Assembly: GCA_003169695.1 (NCBI GenBank)
Contig: PNAS01000035.1
Span: 1 to 51,923, forward strand
DNA length: 51,923 nt
Direction: 5' to 3'
From: Spartobacteria bacterium
GTDB taxonomy: Bacteria > Verrucomicrobiota > Verrucomicrobiia > Chthoniobacterales > UBA10450
The notes under the pieces: model-generated
The model's database searches: none
Seen by the model: only the letters and a program-made list of their open reading frames with translations
What the model was told of the DNA's origin: nothing
Position numbers and translations under genes: made by a program
Shown here: piece by piece, positions 1-7,933 of the stretch
Position numbering within the stretch: position 1 is the stretch's first letter
How the letters are laid out: the number at the start of each line of letters is the position of its first letter

Positions 1-1
1 A

Positions 2-2056
2 CCCGCACTCGGCCGCGGGTTCCTCCCGGAAGAAGATCAGACTCCCAGCTCGCATCCGGTCGTCGTCTTAAGTTACGGCTGCTGGCAAAAACGATTCGCC
101 TCCGATCCTGCCATCGTCGGACGGACCGTCTCCCTGAACAATGTTGTCTTCACAGTCGTGGGAGTCGTGCCGAAAGGCTTCATCGGAACCGACGTCGCCT
201 ACGCGCCGGAAATGTGGGTGCCGCTGATGATGGGACCAGTGATCGAACCGGGCAGCAAATGGCTCGAGCAGCGCGATAGCGATAACCTCTTTGTGGTGGG
301 CCGCCTCAAGCCGGGCGTGACCAAGGCGCAGGCCGAAGCGTCGCTCAAGGCGGTGACCCTCGAACTGGGAAAAGAGCATCCAGCGGAAAATGCAGGCCGC
401 GGCCTCGAGCTAATCCCGCCCGGCTTGTTCATTCCAGACATTCGGAACTCCGTGTTCGCTTTTGCGGCTGTGCTCACAGCGGTAGGCGCCCTCGTCTTGC
501 TGCTGGCCTGCGTCAACCTCGCCAATTTGCTTCTCGCTCGCGCGACCGAACGCCGCAAAGAGATCGCCATCCGCCTTGCCGTCGGCGCGAGCCGCGGGCG
601 GCTTGTCCGGCAATTGATGACAGAGAGTGTCATGCTTTCTCTCCTGGGCGGTCTCTGCGGTATTCTGGTCGCTGCGTGGATCAACCAACTCGTTAGGGCA
701 ATCAAACTCCCCACCGATTTCGCGTTGGTTTTCGATCTGCGCATCGATTGGCGCGTGATCGCATTCACCCTCGCGCTTTCGGTTCTGACGGGTCTGGTCT
801 TCAGTCTGATTCCCGCTCTCCAATCTTCCAAACCTGAGCTGGTGCCGGCCTTAAAAGACGAATCTTCCATGGCCGGTTTCCGCCGGTCGCGTCTCCGCAA
901 CAGTCTCGTCGTCGTGCAAATCTCACTCTCGCTGGTTTTGCTCGTGAGTGCGGGACTGATCGTGCGCAGTTTGCAGGAGGCGCAGCGGATGCGGCCAGGT
1001 TTCAATCCAGAAAATGCCGTCGCGCTTTCCTTCGATGTCGGCTTGCAGGGATACGACGAAGCGAAAGGACGCGCGTTTCAAAAGCAAGTGCTCGAGCGGG
1101 TCAGAGCGCTGCCCGACATCGAATCAGCCGCTTTGACCGACAATATTCCGCTCAGCATCAATTACAGCAACAGCACGATTTATCTCGAAGGACAACCGCC
1201 CGCGAGCAGTAGCGAACTCCCGCTCGCGATCCCGACCTCCGTCAGCCCGGACTATTTTCACACCATGGGAATTGCCCTGCGCGGGCGTGATTTCACCGAA
1301 CTGGAAGACAAGACGGAAATGCGTTTAGCGATCGTAAACGAAACGTTCGCGCGCCGATTCTTCCCGGGGCAGGAGGCGATCGGCAAGCGCTTCAATTTCA
1401 GCGGACCTGATAAGCCTTTCTGGGAAATCATCGGCGTCTGCGGAGACGGAAAATACAACAGTTTGGGAGAGGAACCGAAGCCAGCGCTGTTCCGGCCGCA
1501 ACTGCGCGATTACAACACAACGGTCAGCCTGGTCGCGCGCACGAAAGGCGATCCGCGGACCGCGCTCGCCGAGATGCAGCGCGAGCTGCGAAGTCTGGAC
1601 CCGACGCTGCCGCTCTACGAAGTAAAGACGCTGACCGAACACATGAAGATTCCACTTTTCCCGGCGCGAGTGGCGGCGGGCGCGCTCGGAAGCTTTGGCG
1701 TGCTCGCACTCGTGCTTGCGGCGGTCGGCATTTATGGCGTGATGTCTTACGTCGTCGCGGGCCGCACTCGCGAGATCGGGTTGCGCATGGCGCTCGGGGC
1801 GCAGTCCGGGAACGTGCGCAGTCTCATTTTGCGGCAGGGAATGACCCTCGCACTCATTGGCTCCATCATCGGGCTCGCAATCGCTTTCGGCGCGACTCGG
1901 CTGTTGAAGAGCGTGTTGTATGGCGTGAGCGCATCAGATCCCGTTACGTTTCTGGGCGTCACATTTCTCCTCGCAGCGGTGGCTCTTCTCGCCTGCTGGT
2001 TACCGGCGCGGCGCGCGACTCGGGTCGATCCCATGATCGCGTTGCGCGCGGAGTAA
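2..2056 (+). CDS. ADOP-type FtsX/MacB-like permease, 5' end cut by window
   Basis: The reading frame is open from base 2, so the gene starts before the window; the first in-window start codon (GTG at 158) is internal. The visible 684 codons hold the end of a first MacB periplasmic core domain (ALGRGF... QKRFASDPAIVGR), a first FtsX domain with four hydrophobic segments (about bases 440-850), a single helix (RSRLRNSLVVVQISLSLVLL), a second periplasmic domain, and a second FtsX domain to the end (ARRATRVDPMIALRAE). This duplicated layout without an ATPase in the same polypeptide is that of acidobacterial duplicated orphan permeases, also common in Verrucomicrobiota. Substrate is unknown; MacB relatives move lipoproteins, peptides or macrolides. 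No ATPase gene is visible downstream, though one could lie upstream of the window. Confidence 0.88.
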   Translation, partial: PALGRGFLPEEDQTPSSHPVVVLSYGCWQKRFASDPAIVGRTVSLNNVVFTVVGVVPKGFIGTDVAYAPEMWVPLMMGPVIEPGSKWLEQRDSDNLFVVGRLKPGVTKAQAEASLKAVTLELGKEHPAENAGRGLELIPPGLFIPDIRNSVFAFAAVLTAVGALVLLLACVNLANLLLARATERRKEIAIRLAVGASRGRLVRQLMTESVMLSLLGGLCGILVAAWINQLVRAIKLPTDFALVFDLRIDWRVIAFTLALSVLTGLVFSLIPALQSSKPELVPALKDESSMAGFRRSRLRNSLVVVQISLSLVLLVSAGLIVRSLQEAQRMRPGFNPENAVALSFDVGLQGYDEAKGRAFQKQVLERVRALPDIESAALTDNIPLSINYSNSTIYLEGQPPASSSELPLAIPTSVSPDYFHTMGIALRGRDFTELEDKTEMRLAIVNETFARRFFPGQEAIGKRFNFSGPDKPFWEIIGVCGDGKYNSLGEEPKPALFRPQLRDYNTTVSLVARTKGDPRTALAEMQRELRSLDPTLPLYEVKTLTEHMKIPLFPARVAAGALGSFGVLALVLAAVGIYGVMSYVVAGRTREIGLRMALGAQSGNVRSLILRQGMTLALIGSIIGLAIAFGATRLLKSVLYGVSASDPVTFLGVTFLLAAVALLACWLPARRATRVDPMIALRAE

Positions 2057-2069
2057 TTCGAAACGGATA

Positions 2070-2162
2070 GGTGGATCGTGCGCTCCGTCGCGCGATGTCT
2101 ATCAATCGACTCGAAAGCTCTCCGGGCGACCCTACCATCGAGCGCGGAGCGCTCGATCCACC
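2070..2162. repeat. 93-bp palindromic intergenic element, copy 1
   Basis: The element begins GGTGGATCG and ends CGATCCACC, with inner GC-rich dyads (GCGCTCCG near the left end, CGGAGCGC near the right). It fills the space between the converging permease and GH26 genes. A second copy with the same ends lies at 50210-50297. It could fold into one long hairpin and serve as a bidirectional terminator, or be a REP/MITE-like unit. No transposase is nearby. Confidence 0.75.
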
Positions 2163-2188
2163 AAGAGCAAATCACGCCAGACCGCGGT

Positions 2189-3337
2189 CTATCGTTTTTC
2201 TGCCAGCGGACGCAGAATCAAATTTCCCACCCAGTCCGGATGGGCGACGCCGTTCCGATAGGCGTTGAGCGATTCCACCGACGAGTTGACGCGCAGGTTG
2301 CTGTAAGTTTGATCCAAATTCTGCCAGCGCTCGTGCCAATAGATTGCTGCTTTGACGCGGGGATAATGCGTCCGAAAAAGATCGAGACCTTCCTGGATCC
2401 AGGCGCTTTTGTTGCCGGAATGCGGGAACTCGCCGGTCGCCCATTCCGCAATCATGATCGGTGTCTTCGGATCAAGCCGCGACATTTCTTCGTAGGGCCA
2501 ATCGACCAGCGATGGGACGTCCGCCCACGGTTCGTCTTTGAACTGCTGGCCATAAACGCTAAGTCCGAGCCAATCGACGTAATCTGGCCCCGGGTAATAC
2601 GCCGCTGCGAAGTTCCAGGTATCGAGCGGATACGAGTAATTGTTTGTGTGAAACATCCATTTGATGTTCGCCGCGCCGCGCCCCCGAACGCAATCGACCA
2701 CGTGACGATAGGCTTTCTTGAAACGCTCCGGACCCACCCACCGCTCCGGCACACCACCGACTAATTCGTTCGCACCATAAAACCAGCCCGACCATGGAAA
2801 CCAGTCGCCATTCATTTCATTCCCAAACGCGACGATCATCGGCTTGCCAAACTGGCGCGCTGCGTCGCCCCATTCGTCGATGTACGCATCCCATTTTCCC
2901 TCGATGATGGCGTCGAGGCTAAACTTATCGGGACCGCGATTTTGTTCGTAAGGCCGATCCCACGGCGACCAAAAAACGAGCGGCAACGAGCCGTGACGCC
3001 AGATCACATTCAGGTTCGCGGTTGGAAAACTTTGCTCACCCCAATAGCTCGACGAGGCGATGATCGCCTGATGTTTGCCGACCATGTCCTCGAATTCCCC
3101 GATCATCTCAAGAGTGACTTCGTCTTCCGCGTCCCCGAAATCCATGAACGCGCCCGTGTAGACGCCGCGCTCCGGCAGGATAACTTCGACCGGCCCGTTC
3201 GGATCCGGTGGAACGGATTTCGTAGCCTTTTTGCAGCCCACGTCCCCGCAAATCAGAATAACGGCGGTCAGAAGCGAAATGGCTCCGCTCCCGAATCGCA
3301 CCGCAGTCGCGAACGATTGACGCGACGCCAATCTCAC
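2189..3337 (-). CDS. GH26-family glycoside hydrolase, probable lipoprotein
   Basis: The protein is 382 aa when started at the GTG at 3337, which overlaps the TGA of the upstream synthase by 4 nt (GTGA). The open frame runs further upstream but that part only shadows the synthase. The N-terminus has a hydrophobic stretch (GAISLLTAVILIC) followed by a Cys-containing segment, consistent with export or lipidation. The catalytic domain shows GH26 hallmarks: FGNEMNGDW, with the acid/base Glu near residue 174, and IMIAEWATGE, with the nucleophile Glu near 298, plus aromatic strands WSPWDRPY and WLGLSVYG. GH26 enzymes cut beta-mannans or beta-1,3-xylan. Here, coupling to a GT2 synthase suggests it trims or edits that polysaccharide; this is inference. 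It ends the minus-strand operon. Confidence 0.85.
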   Translation of the reverse strand: MRLASRQSFATAVRFGSGAISLLTAVILICGDVGCKKATKSVPPDPNGPVEVILPERGVYTGAFMDFGDAEDEVTLEMIGEFEDMVGKHQAIIASSSYWGEQSFPTANLNVIWRHGSLPLVFWSPWDRPYEQNRGPDKFSLDAIIEGKWDAYIDEWGDAARQFGKPMIVAFGNEMNGDWFPWSGWFYGANELVGGVPERWVGPERFKKAYRHVVDCVRGRGAANIKWMFHTNNYSYPLDTWNFAAAYYPGPDYVDWLGLSVYGQQFKDEPWADVPSLVDWPYEEMSRLDPKTPIMIAEWATGEFPHSGNKSAWIQEGLDLFRTHYPRVKAAIYWHERWQNLDQTYSNLRVNSSVESLNAYRNGVAHPDWVGNLILRPLAEKR

Positions 3338-6300
3338 ACCTGCACTGGCACAGAGGCCGTTCGTTCGAGTTTCCCCCAGCTGACAAAGGCGCCTTTCACG
3401 GCACGGAGGATTGCTTTCCAGACTACGTAGCTCAACAGCGGCCGGTAGATCAATCGCATCGGCAGAATACGCCACGCGCGCAGCACGGACTCGCGTTCCA
3501 AAATGCAAGCAAGCGTCGCGAGCAGCACGTCCATGCTGAGAAATGCGATCACGAAGGGCAGAACCGCGCGCCATGCGCCAAAGGGAAGGGACGCCAGCAG
3601 GAAGAGATCAACCATGGGCGTGATCGCGACGAGAATGATTTGGAAAAACCAAACGCTCGGCAAGCTAAACCACCCGAGCGCGCGATACTTCCAATTGAAT
3701 ACCATGTCGCGATGTTTCCAAAGACATTGCAGCGTGCCGTAGGCCCAACGAAAACGCTGGCGCGCGAGCGTGCGAACGGTCTCGGGTGCTTCTGTCCAGG
3801 CGATTGCTTCCGGCACGTAAACAATTTTCTGGCTTCGCTTGTGCAGCGCCAGCGTCAGATCGGTGTCTTCGGCCAGCGTTTCAAGACTGAGGCCACCGGC
3901 GGCGTCAATGGCCGACTTTCGAATCGCGCTGATCGCTCCGGGGACAACTGTCATGCAATTCCAACGCGTATAGGCGCGGCGATCGAGATTGAATCCACAG
4001 GTGTATTCGAGCGCCTGACACTTCGCGATGAACGTCCGGAGATTTCCGACTTTCGCGTGACCCGAAACCGCGCCCACGTGCTCATCGGCGAAAGGCTGAA
4101 CGAGACAGCGGAGCGTGTCGCGCTGGCAATGTGTATCCGCGTCGAGAAAGACGACAATGCCGGTGCGGATCGCGGCCAGACCCCTTTGGAGCGCGCGCGC
4201 TTTCCCCCGGTTTTCCTGGCGCAATAAACGAACGCGCGGATCATTCGCCGTCACGGCTTCCACTTCAGCGGCCGTCTGATCTTGCGAGCCATCATCGACG
4301 ACGATCACTTCCACCTCGCCCGCATAATCCGTTGCGAGGACCGCACGCAGGGTCTCTGCGATCACCTTTCCCTCGTTATACGCAGCCACGATTACGCTGA
4401 TCGGCTCCGCAAAACTTCCCGACCAGTTGCGACGGAAACGCGCGGCCAGCCAGATTACGGTAAGCGTTCGCAACACGACAAGGGCCGTTGCGACAATCAT
4501 AAACGCCCAAAGAAATTCTTCCGCGGCATGAAAAATCGTGAATCCGGCTCCAGACACGAAATGGTTCAGCGATCGCCCCTTCGTTTGTATTGGAGGCATT
4601 AAGGCATCGCGCGTCGTGCCAAGCAGCGTGCTCAGCGACACGATTGAATCGCCGCGTGTGTGGAGATAATCGAGGATTCGCGGCAGAGCCTCGATGGTCT
4701 CCTTCCGGTCGCCACCGGCGTCGTGCAGCAAAATAATGCTGCCATCGTAGCGCTGCTGTTTTATGCGTTGCAGGATGACGTCGGCTCCTGGTTGCGCCCA
4801 ATCCTGCGGGTCGATGTTCTCCAGCACGACGAGGTAACCGAGATCCTGGGCAATTTGCAGTGGAGTCAGCTCACTGATTTGCGAAGGACTGGTGTCCGCG
4901 GCGTAAGGCGGCCGGAAAAGTGTCGTCGAGCGTCCGGTAATCGTTTCGAGCAGGAGCTGCGTCGCATTGAGCTCCAGCCGGACGTGCTCGGGCCAGCAAA
5001 GCGCGAGATTCGGGTGGTAATAGGTATGATTTCCGATTTCGTGGCCTTCCGCAACGATCCGCCTAACGAGTCCGGGGTACTTTTCCGCGTTTACTCCGAC
5101 AAGAAAAAATGCCGCCTTCACGTTTGCTGCTTTCAGGATGTCGAGCACCTGCGGCGTCCATTTCGGATCGGGTCCATCATCGAAAGTGAGGGCGACCTGA
5201 TGCGGGTCGCCGGCGCCCTGATGGTAGAGCGTCGGGAATTGCGGGAACTTCGAATATGCCGCGGTCAGATAGCCATCCTTATCCACGGCCAGCGTGCGCA
5301 GGCCGTCCGATTGGCTTTCATCGACCGAAACGATTTCGCCCTCTCCCACGTCGGCAATTGTGTCGGTGCCTTTCAGGACTTCGAGGAGAGAACGCGACGC
5401 GTCATCCATCTTGAAATCGCGACGGACACTCAGCGCGTCCCAAATCGAAACATCCTCTGTGCCGAGTCGATAGATCGCGATTCCTCCCGCCTTCGCCTCC
5501 CGGACCTGGCGCAGTTGATTCAGGAATGTCACCACGTCGAGGAACCAAACCGAGTGATCTTTGTCCGCGTCTTCGTAATAGAAATACGGATTGTAGTCTG
5601 GTGCGGCTACGGTTACCCCGGCGACCTCGGCATAGCTCGCGCGACTCATCGCTTCGGGGAAACTAATCAGCTCGGCCTTCTTTGCGCCCCCGGTCCAATC
5701 ATAGCCATAGCTGCCAAGCGCGATGATCCACTGTTTGGCCTCCGCGCCATCCATGAGCACGCTTAGCCATCCTTCGAACCAGCGCCGCGAGCCGAGCGGA
5801 CCTGGCGCATCGATGTCGGAAGTCTCGTCGAAAAGCAGCGCGACGAAGTGATCGACATTGTCGGACAGCGCCTCGAAGTCGATGTAATCGAGGTCCTGGC
5901 CGGGCTGCACGCAAAGCCAAAGCTGTTTGTCATCGTAATGCAGCGCGTCGGTAAAGCGGTCCAGAAACACGGTAATGTCCTTTTTGTAAGCTGGATCGAC
6001 CTGCTCCCAATCGATCACGACGCCAGCCGCTTTCGCGTCGTTCAGGATGGTTAGGACCTTCTGGATAAAACGATCCTGCGTTTCTATCGAGCTGTGCGCG
6101 AGATTTTCCACCGCTTCAGGTTGCCACGTATCACCGACGAGGTTCGTGAGCAGCGGCATTAACGCGATCCCTTTGCTGGCCGTGAGTTTTGGGAGCCGAC
6201 TATCCGCATCGATCTGCAAATCACCCGATCCATTTGTCATCGCCATCCACTCCGGGCAGAGGTGGGTGATCTGGCTGGCGTGCTGTTCGAGCGAGCTAAA

Positions 6301-6690
6301 GCTATACGGATCGCCGTTGGTGTAAAAAGCGAGCCGCACCTCGTTGTCTGGTGATTTCTTCCGCGGGTGCGCGGGAGGAGATGGCGCCGGGCCTGGAGGC
6401 TTCTTCGCCGCCAGTCGCGCCGCGGCAAATTTTTGCCAGAGCGCCAAATTCACTGGCGGTTGCACAGCAGGATTTGCTCTTTGCAGGGACTTGAGCTGTC
6501 CCTTCAATTGCCGGAGGGAAAAAGGAAGATTGAGTTGCGGAGCAACAAAAAGGGTCTGGACGAAAAGAACCGTGCCTAGAAAGACTACGATCCCTGCAAC
6601 GAGCAGGGCAAGGCGAAGACGCGGCCAGCGTTTCCCAGCTGGATCGGAAAAAACAAACGGCGTAACCGTGTGCGGAGGGTCCTCTGCCAT
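3334..6690 (-). CDS. Fused GH18-like / NodB deacetylase / GT2 polysaccharide synthase
   Basis: This 1118-aa protein joins three activities. Residues 27-50 form a membrane anchor. Residues about 117-430 are a GH18-like barrel with catalytic-type VVIDWEQ (Glu 229). Residues about 495-690 are a NodB polysaccharide deacetylase with TFDDG (502-506), GNHTYYH (His 555, His 559), RPPY (593-596) and ILLHD. A second hydrophobic span (about 718-750) leads into a processive GT2 domain with VDDGS, FLDADT (Asp 850, Asp 852), EDTD (941-944) and QRFRW (978-982), then C-terminal membrane helices (1003-1100). The topology is sensible: hydrolase and deacetylase outside, GT2 inside. By analogy it resembles PgaB plus PgaC of poly-GlcNAc systems, but the polymer is unknown. 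The downstream GH26 gene overlaps its stop codon. No porin or PgaD-like partner is seen. Confidence 0.9.
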   Translation of the reverse strand: MAEDPPHTVTPFVFSDPAGKRWPRLRLALLVAGIVVFLGTVLFVQTLFVAPQLNLPFSLRQLKGQLKSLQRANPAVQPPVNLALWQKFAAARLAAKKPPGPAPSPPAHPRKKSPDNEVRLAFYTNGDPYSFSSLEQHASQITHLCPEWMAMTNGSGDLQIDADSRLPKLTASKGIALMPLLTNLVGDTWQPEAVENLAHSSIETQDRFIQKVLTILNDAKAAGVVIDWEQVDPAYKKDITVFLDRFTDALHYDDKQLWLCVQPGQDLDYIDFEALSDNVDHFVALLFDETSDIDAPGPLGSRRWFEGWLSVLMDGAEAKQWIIALGSYGYDWTGGAKKAELISFPEAMSRASYAEVAGVTVAAPDYNPYFYYEDADKDHSVWFLDVVTFLNQLRQVREAKAGGIAIYRLGTEDVSIWDALSVRRDFKMDDASRSLLEVLKGTDTIADVGEGEIVSVDESQSDGLRTLAVDKDGYLTAAYSKFPQFPTLYHQGAGDPHQVALTFDDGPDPKWTPQVLDILKAANVKAAFFLVGVNAEKYPGLVRRIVAEGHEIGNHTYYHPNLALCWPEHVRLELNATQLLLETITGRSTTLFRPPYAADTSPSQISELTPLQIAQDLGYLVVLENIDPQDWAQPGADVILQRIKQQRYDGSIILLHDAGGDRKETIEALPRILDYLHTRGDSIVSLSTLLGTTRDALMPPIQTKGRSLNHFVSGAGFTIFHAAEEFLWAFMIVATALVVLRTLTVIWLAARFRRNWSGSFAEPISVIVAAYNEGKVIAETLRAVLATDYAGEVEVIVVDDGSQDQTAAEVEAVTANDPRVRLLRQENRGKARALQRGLAAIRTGIVVFLDADTHCQRDTLRCLVQPFADEHVGAVSGHAKVGNLRTFIAKCQALEYTCGFNLDRRAYTRWNCMTVVPGAISAIRKSAIDAAGGLSLETLAEDTDLTLALHKRSQKIVYVPEAIAWTEAPETVRTLARQRFRWAYGTLQCLWKHRDMVFNWKYRALGWFSLPSVWFFQIILVAITPMVDLFLLASLPFGAWRAVLPFVIAFLSMDVLLATLACILERESVLRAWRILPMRLIYRPLLSYVVWKAILRAVKGAFVSWGKLERTASVPVQV

Positions 6691-6693
6691 TTT

Positions 6694-6711
6694 GCGAATG
6701 ATACCATTCGC
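6694..6711 (-). promoter_or_regulatory. Hairpin or operator-like dyad just before the synthase start
   Basis: GCGAATG, a 4-base loop, and CATTCGC form a perfect 7-bp inverted repeat ending 3 bases before the ATG at 6690. No convincing Shine-Dalgarno sequence lies in the gap. In RNA this would place a stem against the start codon; in DNA it could be a protein-binding site. Function is inferred only from position. Confidence 0.4.
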
Positions 6712-6751
6712 TGCGCAAAAAAATAAGGAAACCCGTTTTTGCCGATGAGCG

Positions 6752-7855
6752 CTATAACGTCCTGGCTAATTCTCGCGCCCGTTCCCGCAGTAACTCGGCC
6801 GCCCGGGTGATGGATTCTTCGCGCGTGATGGGCGGCTTCGCGAGAACAAAAACCCCATCGAAAACTTCGCGTGTTGCCCGCCCCGTCGCGCAGCCGACGA
6901 TCGCGAAGACCCGTTTCCCCAGCTTCCGCGCCAGCACCGCCACACTCGCTGGCGCTTTCCCTTCGAGTGTTTGTTCATCGAGGCTGCCCTCGCCCGTAAT
7001 CACCACATCCGCCCGTTGAATGGCCGCTCCGAGATCGAGCAGCTCGGCCACGAGACCAAAACCCGGCCGAATGGTCGCGCCGCAAAAACTCATCAGACCA
7101 AACCCCAGTCCACCGGCCGCGCCAGCGCCGGCCGTTTTCTGAAAATCGCAACCCAGGTCTCGCGCAACGACCTCGGCGAGTCGCGCGAGGGCTTCTTCGA
7201 GCACTTCAAGTTGAGCTGGCGCCGCGCCTTTCTGCGGGCCAAATGTTCGCGTCGCGCCGCGTGCCCCAAGCAAAGGATTCCTCACGTCGGCCGCGCCAAT
7301 CACACTGGGAAGAAAAAGATCGCGCGGCCGCGAAATTTGATCGAGACCCACTAAATCGGAAACTGGCCCGTTCAATTCGACGCTGTCCCTGGTGAGAAAA
7401 CGAAAGCCCAAAGCGCGCGCCATACCAAAGCCGCCATCGTTCGTCGCGCTTCCGCCCAAACCGACGACCACCTCGTTGGTCTCCCGACGTGCGGCATCGA
7501 GCAGCATTTCTCCGACGCCGTAGGTATTTGCGCGGAATGGATTACGCTCGTGCGGAGCGATCCGCCACAGGCCAGCGGCTTCGCTCATCTCCATTACCGC
7601 CATCTTCCGTTCGCGCAGCCAAACGTAGCGTGCCGTGATCGGGCGCCCGAGTGCATCGTGCGAATTACACTCTATCCACTCGCCGGCGCAGGCCTGGCAG
7701 ATCACATCGGCCGTTCCCTCTCCGCCATCCGCCACCGGAACGACGTCGATCGTCGCGTTGGGCAGGATATCGTGCAGTCCTTTTGCGATGCTTTCCGCGA
7801 CTTCTCGCGCGCTAAGCGAACTTTTGAACTTGTCCGGCGCGATCAAAATCTTCAT
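6752..7855 (-). CDS. Glycerate kinase (type 1, GarK/GlxK family)
   Basis: A full-length 367-aa member of the bacterial glycerate 2-kinase family. The N-terminus is the family's APDKFKSSLSA, and the glycine-rich VGLGGSATNDGGFGMARALG and GEGSLDEQTLEGKAP blocks are present. It phosphorylates glycerate with ATP, feeding glycolysis from glyoxylate or hexarate breakdown; it acts in the cytoplasm. It lies downstream of gatB, and the whole intergenic gap is filled by an inverted repeat. No glyoxylate carboligase or tartronate reductase is nearby, so the physiological source of glycerate is not shown. The ATG at 7855 is chosen because the family motif starts within five residues of it. Confidence 0.9.
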   Translation of the reverse strand: MKILIAPDKFKSSLSAREVAESIAKGLHDILPNATIDVVPVADGGEGTADVICQACAGEWIECNSHDALGRPITARYVWLRERKMAVMEMSEAAGLWRIAPHERNPFRANTYGVGEMLLDAARRETNEVVVGLGGSATNDGGFGMARALGFRFLTRDSVELNGPVSDLVGLDQISRPRDLFLPSVIGAADVRNPLLGARGATRTFGPQKGAAPAQLEVLEEALARLAEVVARDLGCDFQKTAGAGAAGGLGFGLMSFCGATIRPGFGLVAELLDLGAAIQRADVVITGEGSLDEQTLEGKAPASVAVLARKLGKRVFAIVGCATGRATREVFDGVFVLAKPPITREESITRAAELLRERARELARTL

Positions 7856-7857
7856 CA

Positions 7858-7933
7858 GGTAGGATGAACCTCCGGTCCGTCTGTCGAATTGGATTCGCTG
7901 AAAAGTCGGACGTTTCGGAGAAACGTCCCTACC
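7858..7933. repeat. Inverted repeat filling the gatB-glycerate kinase gap
   Basis: The ends are GGTAGG and CCCTACC; within it GGACGTTTC and GAAACGTCC (7908-7928) form a 9-bp stem with a 3-base loop. It resembles the TGTAGGGCG...CGCCCTACA units at 12001 and 39053. The gatB stop codon TAG is read from the repeat itself, on the minus strand. Confidence 0.65.

Noticed and set aside
2071..2268. Small plus-strand ORF in the 2070-2162 element
   Set aside because: It is a translation of the palindromic repeat and of sequence opposite the GH26 gene, with no ribosome site.
4660..5766. Long open frame on the plus strand within the synthase gene
   Set aside because: It is antisense to catalytic domains that are clearly real, and its translation has no family-like blocks; high GC makes long antisense frames common here.
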